A stretch of DNA of 64,000 nucleotides from Foliamicus sp965200225 (GCA_965200225.1 CBDATM010000001.1:434001-498000), one strand, 5' to 3'; counted from the first letter of the stretch, positions 44,689 to 53,484 are shown. A program made the numbers and translations. Notes: generated by a model from the sequence alone, not told the origin.

Positions 44689-45615
44689 CTAGCGTGGGTT
44701 GGTCTCCATTGTATTGGCAGCCGCAAAGTCGGGCAGCGATTCGCTTATGAAGCGGGTCAGCCAGCGCAGTCCGCTGTCGGCGGCTCCGAACGTTTCGCAG
44801 GCTTGTTGCATGGCGCCGATGAGCTCCGCCAAGCGGTCGTGCGCGGCCTGTTCGCCGAATCGCGTTACCCACAAGGGAAGTCTGGAGCTTTCCTCCTCAA
44901 TCCACGCCTGGGCGTCCAACTCCGGCCCCCTGACGTCATCGCGAATCTGAAACGCCAGTCCGAGTGCGTCGGCAAACTGCTCCAGAGCGTGCCTCAAGCG
45001 CAGCGGGATTTCCGGTTGCACGCACACCGGAGCCAGCACCGCAGCCCGGAACAGCGCGCCGGTCTTGGTGCGATAGGCATGTTCCAACACCGCCTGGTCC
45101 GGCTCGGGTCCGGCATGCAGATCGAGTTCCTGGCCTCCCACCATGCCGGTCGAACCCGCGCACTGGGCAAACAGTTCGGTCAGCGCTACCCGCGCATCGT
45201 TGCGTCCAGACAGCGAAGGGTGCGTAGCCAGCACCTCCCAGGCGAGCGTTTGCAGGCCAGCGCCCACCAACAGCGCCGTGCCCTCGCCATAGATACGGTG
45301 AATCGTCGGCTGGCCGCGGCGAAATTCATCGTCGTCCATGCACGGAAGATCGTCATGCACCAGCGAGTAGCAATGGATCAATTCCAGCGCCACGGCCGCC
45401 GCGTCCACCCGTTCAGCCGGCACTCCGGTCACTTCCGCGGCCGCGTAGCAAAGCAACGGCCGCAAGCGTTTTCCGCCCAGCAGCACGGCCTCCCTCATGG
45501 CGGTGTGCAGTTGCCGCGGAATGATCTCCGCGGCGGGCAGGCAGGCATCGAGCGCGGCATTCACGCGGGCCTGGTATTCGACCCGACGCTGCTCGAAGTT
45601 GTGGTTGGTTTCCAT
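44689..45615 (-). CDS. ispA: Farnesyl diphosphate synthase-type polyprenyl synthetase
   Basis: This 308-residue enzyme condenses IPP with allylic diphosphates. The first Asp-rich motif DDLPCMDDD (residues 88-96) and GGKRLRP are intact. The second motif is DDVRG (226-230), lacking the last Asp of the usual DDxxD, and the flexible C-terminal part is also divergent. An ATG at 45651 exists, but the one at 45615 has a GGAG upstream and matches the family start better. It is divergent from mvaD and close to the mevalonate genes, which fits isoprenoid supply. Confidence 0.9.
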   Translation of the reverse strand: METNHNFEQRRVEYQARVNAALDACLPAAEIIPRQLHTAMREAVLLGGKRLRPLLCYAAAEVTGVPAERVDAAAVALELIHCYSLVHDDLPCMDDDEFRRGQPTIHRIYGEGTALLVGAGLQTLAWEVLATHPSLSGRNDARVALTELFAQCAGSTGMVGGQELDLHAGPEPDQAVLEHAYRTKTGALFRAAVLAPVCVQPEIPLRLRHALEQFADALGLAFQIRDDVRGPELDAQAWIEEESSRLPLWVTRFGEQAAHDRLAELIGAMQQACETFGAADSGLRWLTRFISESLPDFAAANTMETNPR

Positions 45616-45829
45616 GCTTGCCGCACTCCGGATACAAGAAGACTCATTCATTGTGCTATCGACGGAAAACTCCGCGCCGTTGCGCCGCTGGCGATTTTAT
45701 CCTGTGCAAGCTGCTCGATCTGACTCACAGGCGTCGTCCGCGCACATTTCACCAGGGTTTGCGCCCTCGCTGTTCTTTTGCCACGGACTGCTAGAATCCC
45801 GGGCAGTGAATCTGCGTTGAGGCAAGGGT

Positions 45830-46792
45830 ATGCAAGCTAGCGCCGTGGCGCATCCGAACGTGGCGCTTGTCAAGTACTGGGGCAAGCGCAAGGGTGCCGG
45901 AAATCTGCCCGCGGCGGGTTCCCTGTCGCTTACCCTGGGGCATTTGACCACCCGCACCACGGTTCGCTTCGACAGCGATCCTGGAGAGGACCGCCTGAGC
46001 CTGAACGGGCGCGAGAGCCAGCGCGACCTGGGCCGGATTCGTGATTGTCTGGCGCCGCTAAGGGAACGCGCCGGCAACTTGAACGCGGCCGCGGTGGAGT
46101 CGGTAAACGATTTCCCGACCGGGGCGGGGCTGGCATCGTCGGCTTCCGGAATGGCGGCCCTGGCGTTGGGTGCCGCGGCCGCTTTGGGCGTGGCCGACGA
46201 CGGCGAACTGGTGGGCCGCGCAGCGATGGCGGGATCCGGTTCGGCGCCTCGGTCCCTGTTCGGCGGAATCGTGCTGCTGTCGATCAACAAGGACGGCAAA
46301 TGGCGGTGCAGGAGCTTGCGGAGGCCGGAAGAGTGGCCGCTGAATGTGGTCGTGGCCGTTACCGACAGCGGCGTCAAGTCCCTGGACTCCCGCGCCGGGA
46401 TGGAGCGGACCCGGCGCAGCTCGCCGTTCTACAGCGCCTGGCTGCGCGGTCAGGACGCCGATCTCAATGACGCCAGACGCGCGGTCCAACAACGGGATTT
46501 TGAACGGCTTGCGGAACTGTCGGAACACAATTGCCTGAAAATGCATGCCACCGCGCTGGGCGCCCGCCCGCCGGCAATTTATTTCAATGGCGCTACGGTG
46601 GAGTGCATTCATCGCATACAGGCGCTGGCGCGGGCCGGAACGCCGGTTTTCTTCACCGTGGATGCCGGACCGCAGGTCAAGGCCGTATGCCTGCCTGAAG
46701 CGCTTGACGAAGTTACCGACGCTTTGCAGCAGGCGCCCGGAGTGCTGCGGGTGCTGACCGGCGGATTGGGCGGCGGCGCTCGCCTTGAATAG
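45830..46792 (+). CDS. mvaD: Diphosphomevalonate decarboxylase
   Basis: The 320-residue GHMP-family enzyme makes isopentenyl diphosphate. The N-terminus ASAVAHPNVALVKYWGKR is diagnostic, as are SVNDFPTGAGLASSASGMAAL (phosphate loop) and VTDSGVKSLDSRAGM. A candidate -10 (TAGAAT, 45792) and a GAGGCAAGGG ribosome site lie upstream. The mevalonate route is rare in gammaproteobacteria. Confidence 0.95.
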   Translation: MQASAVAHPNVALVKYWGKRKGAGNLPAAGSLSLTLGHLTTRTTVRFDSDPGEDRLSLNGRESQRDLGRIRDCLAPLRERAGNLNAAAVESVNDFPTGAGLASSASGMAALALGAAAALGVADDGELVGRAAMAGSGSAPRSLFGGIVLLSINKDGKWRCRSLRRPEEWPLNVVVAVTDSGVKSLDSRAGMERTRRSSPFYSAWLRGQDADLNDARRAVQQRDFERLAELSEHNCLKMHATALGARPPAIYFNGATVECIHRIQALARAGTPVFFTVDAGPQVKAVCLPEALDEVTDALQQAPGVLRVLTGGLGGGARLE

Positions 46793-46850
46793 CGTGGCCC
46801 GGTCTCGGTGCGACGGGTAACTTTCACCACGGGCTGCTAGGACCGGCTCC

Positions 46851-47783
46851 TTGATCAACGCCAAGGCCCCGGGCAAGCTGTTCATTTCCGGCGAGTACGC
46901 GGTGCTCGAAGGGGCGCCGGCCATTGCTTGCGCCGTAGACCGCTACGTGCGGGTGCGGCTCCATGGAAGCAAGACGCAGGAGCGGAAGGAAGCGGCGCGA
47001 TGGCGGGAGGCCGCCACCGGGCTGCTGTTTGCCAGGGGCGGCAAAGAGACGCTTCAGGCGGCCGGGTTGGAAATCGACAGCGGGGCGCTGTACGCATCCG
47101 ATGGTGCCAAGTATGGGCTGGGGTCCAGCGCCGCCGTTGCCGCCGGCGTAACGGCCGCATTTCTGGCGGCGCGGGGGTCCTTGCCCGACAAGGTGGAACA
47201 ATTGCGTCTGGCGATCGTCCTGCATCGCTCGCTCCAGGGCCCGGGGGGCAGCGGCGTGGACGTGGCTGCGAGCCTGTACGGCGGGGTCATCGCGGTGGCC
47301 GGCGACCAGGTGGAACGGCTTGTCTGGCCGGTCGGACTGCTGTGCTCGGTGATATGGTCGGGCCGCAGCGCCGACACGGGCCGGGCGGTGCGTCGCTATC
47401 GAGAGGCGTTGAAAGGGGGCGCGCGGCGAGTGCAGCTTGCGGTCGAACGGCTGAAGGCGGAGGCTCGCAGCGCGCAGCAGGCATGGCGCCGGGGTCCGGA
47501 CGACGCGCTTGAGGCGCTGGCGCAATATGCTGAGGCTTGGCAGGAACTGGACCGCGCGGCAGGTCTGGGGGTCTACAGCGCTCCACACCGCAAGCTGCTT
47601 GAACTGTCTCGCGCCGCCGGCTGCGTGTACAAGCCTTCGGGCGCCGGTGGAGGCGACTGCGGGCTGGCGCTGTCTCGCGATCCTCAGGCGCTGGCCCGCA
47701 TGCGCCGAATGGCGGCGGCCGAAGGCTACGAAACGCTGGATATGGAAATGGCCGCGAAGGGCGCCAGCGTGGCCATTGCCTGA
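46851..47783 (+). CDS. Phosphomevalonate kinase (GHMP family)
   Basis: This 310-residue kinase begins APGKLFISGEYAVLEGAPAIA, has the phosphate loop YGLGSSAAV and ends with the KPSGAGGGDCGLAL motif typical of ERG8-type phosphomevalonate kinases. It starts at a TTG (46851), 58 bp after mvaD, so the two are probably cotranscribed. Mevalonate kinase would be the main alternative, but the GAGGGDCG motif favours phosphomevalonate. The stop codon lies inside a hairpin (47775-47810). Confidence 0.87.
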   Translation: MINAKAPGKLFISGEYAVLEGAPAIACAVDRYVRVRLHGSKTQERKEAARWREAATGLLFARGGKETLQAAGLEIDSGALYASDGAKYGLGSSAAVAAGVTAAFLAARGSLPDKVEQLRLAIVLHRSLQGPGGSGVDVAASLYGGVIAVAGDQVERLVWPVGLLCSVIWSGRSADTGRAVRRYREALKGGARRVQLAVERLKAEARSAQQAWRRGPDDALEALAQYAEAWQELDRAAGLGVYSAPHRKLLELSRAAGCVYKPSGAGGGDCGLALSRDPQALARMRRMAAAEGYETLDMEMAAKGASVAIA

Positions 47784-47810
47784 GGGCGATTTTCTTCGCC
47801 CTCAGGCAAT
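47775..47810. terminator. Hairpin terminator between convergent genes (core-less arm form)
   Basis: A 15 bp perfect stem (47775-47789 with 47796-47810, ATTGCCTGAGGGCGA) closes a loop of TTTTCT. It includes the stop codon of the kinase gene and lies between convergent genes. The stem matches the inner arm of palindrome E (TTGCCTGAGGGCG), but the 48-53 bp core is absent, so it may show the site before core insertion. Confidence 0.85.
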
Positions 47811-47817
47811 AGACGCG

Positions 47818-49278
47818 CTACGGCGAGTAGGCGTAGTACTCCACGCCTTCGTCCTGAAACGAAGCCTCGGTTTGCGTGCCGATACGGTTGATGTAAAAGC
47901 CCTGCGGCGGAGGGAGGCCTTCTACCGGAAGGCCGGCGTGCAGCGCCTCGTACTGTTCCTTGCGCAAATCGAAAGATGCGCCCAGGGCCTCGGCGAAGCG
48001 AATTCGGCGCGCCGCGTCCCGCCACCCGCTGGCGACGCGCAGCGACATGGCCTCGGCCGCGTCGCCGCTTCCGTAGCCCACCAACAGCACTTCGCCGCCA
48101 TCCCAGTCCTCGCCCGCTGCAGCCGCCTCCTCGAAACCGGCCGCCACCCAGGCCAGCAGCGCCCCGGAGTAGATGTTGCCCAACTGCATCATGTCGGCAT
48201 CGCCCCACCGCAGCGGTTGCAACACCCGTTCGCGGAATTCCGGGGCTTTGCGCCACACTTTCGCCAGCGCGTTGCTCAGAGGAAACGGGTCCTGGCTGTG
48301 CTCGGCGCCGATGTCCGTAAAGTTGTCCGCGGGCGGCTCCCGCCGTATTTCCTCCAGCGCCTCGTCCAGCGCCACGTCCGCCCTGCTGCAGAGATCGGCC
48401 AGCAGGCGTGAGTTCTCGCCATTGCTCAGGCCTTCGGCGCACAGGCGGATCAGCGCGTAGGCGTTATGCGGCATGCGCAGATAGGGGCGATGAAAGAACA
48501 CTGCGCGCAAGCCCTCCAGCCATTCTGCGGGCGATACGCCGCGCCGGCCGTACAGGTGCGTGAGCGCGTTGGTCACCTGTTCCAGGTAACAATAGGTGGA
48601 GTAGCGCCCGTTGAACATCGGGTAGTGCAGGTTCGAGCGGGGGCGCCGGTTGCCATCCAGCAAGGGTTTGCGGAAATCCGTAATCCGGTAGTCCGAGGCG
48701 CGTCCGGTGTGCTCAAGATCAAGGCTGGCCAGGGACGGATTGCGTTCCACGAGAAGCGCCACGGCGCCGGCGCCCTGTGTCGGCTCGCCGCTGCTGCCGC
48801 GCGAGTAAAGCGCGAGGTCCGAGCAGATCACGATCGCTTTCGTGTCTTCCAGCAGACAATGCCGGACCGCATTCTTCAGGGCATACACGCCGCCCAGGCA
48901 AGCGTGTTTTATTTCCGGCACCTCGCAGTTGCGCGAAAGCGGCGGCAAGCCGAGCTGCCCCAGTGCCTGATTTAGCATCCCCTTTACGATGATGGCGCCG
49001 GCGGAATTGTCGTTGCTGGACTCGGTCCCCAGCGCCAGAAGCGAGACCGAGCCGGGGTCGACGCCGTAGTTGCGGATCAGCTTCAGCGCCGCATTCGCCG
49101 CCATGGTATAGACGCTTTGCGACGGGCCGGGAATACGAAAGGCATGCCCTACTACGGCCGCGATCTTCGGCCATGGGGCACCGGTCCAGTCGCACCATTG
49201 TTCAAGATCGACCCGATACGGCGGCAGGTCCACCGCCATTCCGCTGATGCCAGCGCCAAGCTTCCCATTGTGTTTCAT
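47818..49278 (-). CDS. Hydroxymethylglutaryl-CoA synthase
   Basis: This 486-residue enzyme condenses acetoacetyl-CoA and acetyl-CoA in the mevalonate pathway. The catalytic residues are intact: Glu86 in LGTESSND, Cys127 in IKHACLGG and His263 in FFHRPYLRMP. The chain is longer than the roughly 390 residues of Gram-positive enzymes. It converges on the phosphomevalonate kinase gene and belongs with the isoprenoid genes here. A related myxobacterial-type polyketide HMGS is the alternative. Confidence 0.9.
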   Translation of the reverse strand: MKHNGKLGAGISGMAVDLPPYRVDLEQWCDWTGAPWPKIAAVVGHAFRIPGPSQSVYTMAANAALKLIRNYGVDPGSVSLLALGTESSNDNSAGAIIVKGMLNQALGQLGLPPLSRNCEVPEIKHACLGGVYALKNAVRHCLLEDTKAIVICSDLALYSRGSSGEPTQGAGAVALLVERNPSLASLDLEHTGRASDYRITDFRKPLLDGNRRPRSNLHYPMFNGRYSTYCYLEQVTNALTHLYGRRGVSPAEWLEGLRAVFFHRPYLRMPHNAYALIRLCAEGLSNGENSRLLADLCSRADVALDEALEEIRREPPADNFTDIGAEHSQDPFPLSNALAKVWRKAPEFRERVLQPLRWGDADMMQLGNIYSGALLAWVAAGFEEAAAAGEDWDGGEVLLVGYGSGDAAEAMSLRVASGWRDAARRIRFAEALGASFDLRKEQYEALHAGLPVEGLPPPQGFYINRIGTQTEASFQDEGVEYYAYSP

Positions 49279-49298
49279 GATTACGGCAGGTCCTGATC

Positions 49299-49324
49299 CT
49301 AGTGTGCTGTCCGGGAAATAACTC
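49299..49324 (+). repeat. Transposon-like left end, CTAGTGTG family
   Basis: CTAGTGTGCTGTCCGGGAAATAACTC lies just 3' of the DUF4399 gene. It matches the MITE ends (49866, 50031) in about 22 of 26 positions and begins with a CTAG boundary. Facing the right end at 50031, it could be the left end of a 733 bp element. Confidence 0.75.
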
Positions 49325-49821
49325 TATTTGACGGTAATACTGATCACCGGAGACATTACCGGCGGATCGTGCGGAATGTGCAGGTCGTCGCCCAGCAGCA
49401 ATTGCAGCGTGTGCTCGCCGGGTTCCAGCGACAGTTCCACGCTCGTCTGGCCCTGCCCGAAATGGATGTGGTTGTCGTCCGTGGTGATTGGCAGGTCCAT
49501 GCGCGGCAATCCGGTATTCAGGAGAATGTGATGATGACCGCTGTGCTCGGCGGCATCGCCGGCGTGCCGCAGCTCCATCCCTTCCAGGCCGAACTCGACC
49601 ATCACAGGCGATGTCACTTCCGCGCCGTCGGCAGGAGAAACGAACCATACCCGCGCGCCTTCCGGCGAAGGCTTGCGGGGCAGGTCCAGCTGAGCGTGCG
49701 CGATGTCGGCCGCGGACGGTTCTGCGTCAGTGGTGACTTCAGCAGCTTCGTCGGTAGCGGGACGGCCGCAGCCGGCCAGTAGCGCCAGAGGTACCAGAAT
49801 GGCGAGAGTGCGTTGAATCAT
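49324..49821 (-). CDS. DUF4399 lipoprotein
   Basis: This 165-residue protein has lipobox LAGC (Cys18) and a C-terminal DUF4399 domain with DDNHIHFGQGQTSVELSLEPGEHTLQLLLGDDLHIPHDPPV. His-rich segments (HSGHHHILLN, HIHFGQ, HIPHDP) suggest metal or ligand binding, but the function is unknown. The gene is framed by CTAGTGTG-type repeat ends (49299 and the MITE 49866-50031) and may be carried by that element. Confidence 0.9.
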   Translation of the reverse strand: MIQRTLAILVPLALLAGCGRPATDEAAEVTTDAEPSAADIAHAQLDLPRKPSPEGARVWFVSPADGAEVTSPVMVEFGLEGMELRHAGDAAEHSGHHHILLNTGLPRMDLPITTDDNHIHFGQGQTSVELSLEPGEHTLQLLLGDDLHIPHDPPVMSPVISITVK

Positions 49822-49865
49822 GGAAAACTCCTAATCTACCGAGAACTTTTAGACCCGATCATAAC

Positions 49866-50031
49866 CTAGTGTGGTGTCCCGCAAATACCTGCCCTAATCT
49901 GCGGCCCTTTTTCCTTCCTGGCGGCGTTGCTCCTCCTTATGTGGGGCCTGCCACACTGCGTCGTCGCGCCTTGCCAGGAAGAAAACAGAACTCGCATCTC
50001 AATGACAGTTATTTACGGGACACCACACTAG
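49866..50031. mobile_element. MITE-like element, 166 bp
   Basis: Left end CTAGTGTGGTGTCCCGCAAATA and right end (read inward) CTAGTGTGGTGTCCCGTAAATA are inverted repeats with one mismatch, each bounded by CTAG, consistent with a TA target. Inside, CTTCCTGGC and GCCAGGAAG pair, so the element can fold back. It has no coding capacity. The right end abuts another left-type end (CTAGTGTGCTATCCCG, 50028). The IS630/Tc1 type is suggested by the TA boundary only. With palindrome C it fills the 450 bp gap 49822-50271. Confidence 0.85.
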
Positions 50032-50084
50032 TGTGCTATCCCGCCCATATTGTCGCATCAAACCGCGCGCAGCGTGTCCCCGAA

Positions 50085-50238
50085 CTATCCCGTATCTTTC
50101 CTGAGGTGGAGAATCTTCCCCCTCCTCTCGCAGGGGACGCATGAACCCATCCCTGGGGCTCGGCAACGGCATCCCGGCCGTTGACGCCCCTGCGAGAGGA
50201 GGGGGAAGATTCTCCACCTCAGGAAAGATACGGGATAG
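50085..50238. repeat. Large palindrome C: perfect 52 bp arms, conserved core
   Basis: Arms 50085-50136 and 50187-50238 are perfect reverse complements. The core 50137-50186 is the 50 bp A-E type, same orientation as B and D. It follows the 3' end of mdh and precedes the MITE, so it may end the mdh transcript. The 34 bp further on to the mdh stop hold nothing evident. Confidence 0.92.
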
Positions 50239-50271
50239 CGCCGCGCCCGCCGCGCGCCGAAGGTCTGCGTG

Positions 50272-51252
50272 CTACAGGTCCAGTTGGCTTGCTGCGCTGC
50301 GTTCGGCCACGAGTTCCTCGCCGGTGATCCGGATCCTGTTCCGGGAGAACTCGTTCAATTTGAGGCCCTGGACGATTTCCCAGTCGCCGTCCGCGCAGCG
50401 CACAGGGTAAGAGAAATACACGCCGTCGGGGGCGCCGTAGCTGCCGTCGCTGGGCACCGCCATGCTCACCCAGTCGCTGTCGCGCGTTCCATGCGCCCAG
50501 TCGCGCATGTGGTCGATGGCGGCGCTGGCGGCGGACGCTGCGCTCGAAGTGCCCCGCGCCCGGATCACGGAAGCGCCGCGCTGCTGCACGGTAGTCAGGA
50601 ATTCGCCCCTTGCCCATTCCTCATCCACCAGTTGCGTGGCCGGTTGACCGTCCACCAGCGCCTGGGAAAGGTCCGGGTACTGGGTGGCGGAGTGGTTTCC
50701 CCAAATGATCATGCGCTCTACCGAGCTCACGTGATGTCCCGTTCGGGCAGCCAGTTGCGCGCAAGCCCGGTTGTGATCCAGGCGGGTCATTGCCGAGAAA
50801 TTGCGGGGATCCATATCCGGAGCGTTGGAAGCGGCGATCAGCGCGTTGGTATTGGCCGGGTTCCCCACCACCATGACCTTGGCCCGCTCGTCGGCCTGTT
50901 CATTGAGCACAGTTCCCTGGCGGGAAAATATGCGCGCGTTTTCGGTCAGCAAATCCGCGCGCTCCATCCCCGGCCCTCGCGGCTTCGCTCCCACCAGGAA
51001 CACATACTCGGCCCCGCGGAAGCCCTCTTCCAGGCGGTCGGTGATGATGACTTCCTGCAGCGACTCGAAGGCGCAGTCGGCGAGTTCCATGGCAACGCCC
51101 GCCAGCGCTTTCATGGCAGGGGGTATCTCGATCAGGCGCAACGTGAGCGGCCGCCCGTAACCGAGAAATTGCCCCGATGCGATACGGAACGCGAGTTGGT
51201 AGCCAATCTGTCCGGCGGCTCCGGTGATGGCGATCTGTGTGGATTGCGGCAT
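50272..51252 (-). CDS. mdh: Malate dehydrogenase (NAD+)
   Basis: This 326-residue enzyme interconverts malate and oxaloacetate in the TCA cycle. It has GAAGQIGYQLAFRIASG, VGAKPRGPGMERADLL, VGNPANTNALIA, and the catalytic MTRLDHNRA and IIWGNHSATQYPD motifs of the cytosolic-type, LDH-like malate dehydrogenases. The ATG at 51252 is followed closely by these motifs. Confidence 0.97.
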   Translation of the reverse strand: MPQSTQIAITGAAGQIGYQLAFRIASGQFLGYGRPLTLRLIEIPPAMKALAGVAMELADCAFESLQEVIITDRLEEGFRGAEYVFLVGAKPRGPGMERADLLTENARIFSRQGTVLNEQADERAKVMVVGNPANTNALIAASNAPDMDPRNFSAMTRLDHNRACAQLAARTGHHVSSVERMIIWGNHSATQYPDLSQALVDGQPATQLVDEEWARGEFLTTVQQRGASVIRARGTSSAASAASAAIDHMRDWAHGTRDSDWVSMAVPSDGSYGAPDGVYFSYPVRCADGDWEIVQGLKLNEFSRNRIRITGEELVAERSAASQLDL

Positions 51253-51341
51253 GGCGTTCAGGCTTGCAGCGGGGATTCGCCCCGAATGTGCGGGACAACG
51301 CGCCAGTGGCCGCGTTGCCAGCTACGGTCTGCTTGAGCCGG

Positions 51342-51692
51342 TTAGTCGTCCTGCTTGTTGAGTTCGTTCCAGAGGCGGATCTGTTCGTTCATCTGCTCGG
51401 CCAGTTGCTGCTCACGATCCACGGAACTGTCGTAACTCTTGACGAACAGGGCCTCGCGTTCTTCAGTGCGGGACTCTTCATCCAGCGCGTTAAAGTCCTC
51501 TTCCAGGCACTGGCGATACTCTTCCAGCGCGCCCTGAAAGTCCCTGAATTCGGTGATCGCCGCCCGGAACTCTTCAAGCGTCATTTCCTCCGCGTTCGGA
51601 GTGGCTGGCTCGTCCGGGTAGTCACAGCCCGACCAAGCCGGACCGCTCGCGAGCAGCAGCGACAGAGCGGTGAGTGTGGCTATGCGTTGCAT
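51342..51692 (-). CDS. Small exported protein of unknown function
   Basis: This 116-residue protein has a signal peptide (LTALSLLLASGPAWSG) and a short, acidic, probably helical mature part (EEMTLEEFRAAITEFRDFQG) with two Cys that could form a disulfide (GCDYPD and RQCLEED). I do not recognise the family. It is separate from mdh by 89 bp and divergent from gshA. Confidence 0.75.
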   Translation of the reverse strand: MQRIATLTALSLLLASGPAWSGCDYPDEPATPNAEEMTLEEFRAAITEFRDFQGALEEYRQCLEEDFNALDEESRTEEREALFVKSYDSSVDREQQLAEQMNEQIRLWNELNKQDD

Positions 51693-51892
51693 GGTTTCCT
51701 CCTCTGGTGCATCCCGGCTACACTACGTTTGTCGGCAGCCGGGCAATTATGCACCAAGCATCTGGCCTTCCGTTCTGGCCGGGCTGTTTTTCCTTGCGCC
51801 TGTTTTCCTTGGCGCCACCCGGAAACCGCCCGCTGCGCGTACAATTGGCCCCCGCAAGGTGCCCGGGAACCGCAAACCTTTTGTTCTCCAAA

Positions 51893-53482
51893 ATGCAGCC
51901 TGCCGATAAAAAGCGCCGGCGTACCGTGGCGGACGCAATCTTCCAGCAACGAATCCGACGACTGACCCGGCGACAGTTGTCGGGCGGACTGAGGGGCGTG
52001 GAGCGCGAGTGTTTGCGGGTGACGCCATCCGGGCGCGTCGCGGCCACGGCGCATCCCAACGACCTCGGTTCAGCGCTGACGCACCGCTATATCACTACGG
52101 ACTTTGCCGAAGCCCTGCTGGAACTGATTACGCCTCCGGCAAAATCCAACCGCCAGGTAGGCGACTGGCTGGCCGCCTTGCACGAATTCGTCCTTGAGCG
52201 GATCGGCGCGGCGGAGCAGATCTGGCCGGCCAGCATGCCCCCGGCGATACTCGACGACGGCGACCTCTCGCCGGCGCAGTATGGGGCTTCCAACATCGGC
52301 AGGCTCAAGCATGTGTATCGTCTTGGACTGGCCAACCGCTACGGCCCGCGGATGCAGGCGATTGCGGGAATTCATTTCAATTACTCGCCGCCACCGGAAC
52401 TCTGGAGCGCGCTGCCCCATCGGCATGGCCGGCCTTCCGGCGTGGTGGCCAAACGGTCATCCTGGATCATGGGGCAGATGCGCAACGTGCGTCGGCTGGC
52501 CTGGCTGCCCACCTATCTTCTCGGCGCTTCGCCCGCCTTTCATTCCAGTTTGTCGTCGGTCCGGCAGCCGGACCTGAAGAACGGTCGCAGCGGCACCTTG
52601 TTCGCCCCGGACGCCACTTCTCTGAGGATGAGCACCCTGGGCTACACCAGCGCCCTGCAGGCGAGACTGGTGATTTCGGCCAACAGTCTGCATCAGTATG
52701 TGCGGGATCTGGAGGCCGCCGTGCACGCGCCCCACGCGGGTTACGCAGGCATCGGGGTTCGCGCGAACGGCGAGTATCGGCAGTTGTCGGCAAGCGTGCT
52801 GCAGGTGGAGAACGAGTACTACTCGCCTGCCCGCCCGAAACGCCGCATTCGGCCCGGCGAGCGGGCGGCCACGGCGCTGCGCCGGCGCGGCGCGGAGTAC
52901 CTGGAACTCCGGCTGGTGGATGCAGACCCGTTCGAGCCGCTGGGGGTGAGCGCGGATTCGATGCGCTTTATGGAGGCTTTTCTGTTGTACTGCCTGTTGG
53001 AGGAGAGCCCCCCGATGCCTGCGGACGAGTATCTCGCCTTCCTGTCGAATCTGGATGCCACGGCCTGGCGGGGCAGGGCGAAGAACGCGAAACTGTTTCG
53101 CGAAGGCCGGGAGGTTCTGCTACGCCACTGGGGCCTTGAGATTTGCGATCGCCTGGCGCCCGTATGCGAGGCGCTGGACGGCAAGGACGACGGGCCGTAT
53201 GGCAAGGCCCTGCAGGCTGCCGGGGAGTGCCTGCGCGATCCGGGGCTTACGCCGGCGTCGCGCGTGCTCGACGAATTGAGCGGGGCCGGCTGGGACCATC
53301 AGGCCTGGGGCATGGAGAAAGCGCAGGCCGCCTCTCGGCCCCCGTTGGTTCCGCCGGATTCCGCTCGCCGCCAGGCGCTCAAGGACGAAGCGCCGGCTTC
53401 GCTGAAGCGTCAGGACTGGCAGGAAAGTCAGGACCAGCCGCCCTTCCACGAGTTTCTGGCCCAATACCTGGGCAGGGCCTGA
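51893..53482 (+). CDS. gshA: Glutamate--cysteine ligase, proteobacterial type
   Basis: This 529-residue enzyme makes gamma-glutamylcysteine, the first step to glutathione. It has the family motifs GLRGVERECLRV, HPNDLGSALTHRYITTDFAEALLELITPP and IGVRANGEYRQLSASVLQVENEYYSPARPKR. The frame opens further upstream, but the ATG at 51893 gives the correct N-terminus. Only 2 bp separate it from the next gene. Confidence 0.96.
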   Translation: MQPADKKRRRTVADAIFQQRIRRLTRRQLSGGLRGVERECLRVTPSGRVAATAHPNDLGSALTHRYITTDFAEALLELITPPAKSNRQVGDWLAALHEFVLERIGAAEQIWPASMPPAILDDGDLSPAQYGASNIGRLKHVYRLGLANRYGPRMQAIAGIHFNYSPPPELWSALPHRHGRPSGVVAKRSSWIMGQMRNVRRLAWLPTYLLGASPAFHSSLSSVRQPDLKNGRSGTLFAPDATSLRMSTLGYTSALQARLVISANSLHQYVRDLEAAVHAPHAGYAGIGVRANGEYRQLSASVLQVENEYYSPARPKRRIRPGERAATALRRRGAEYLELRLVDADPFEPLGVSADSMRFMEAFLLYCLLEESPPMPADEYLAFLSNLDATAWRGRAKNAKLFREGREVLLRHWGLEICDRLAPVCEALDGKDDGPYGKALQAAGECLRDPGLTPASRVLDELSGAGWDHQAWGMEKAQAASRPPLVPPDSARRQALKDEAPASLKRQDWQESQDQPPFHEFLAQYLGRA

Positions 53483-53484
53483 CG

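Noticed and set aside
49822..50271. A CRISPR array or small gene in the gap with short repeats
   Set aside because: The repeats are one MITE and one palindrome; there are no regularly spaced direct repeats and no credible frame.
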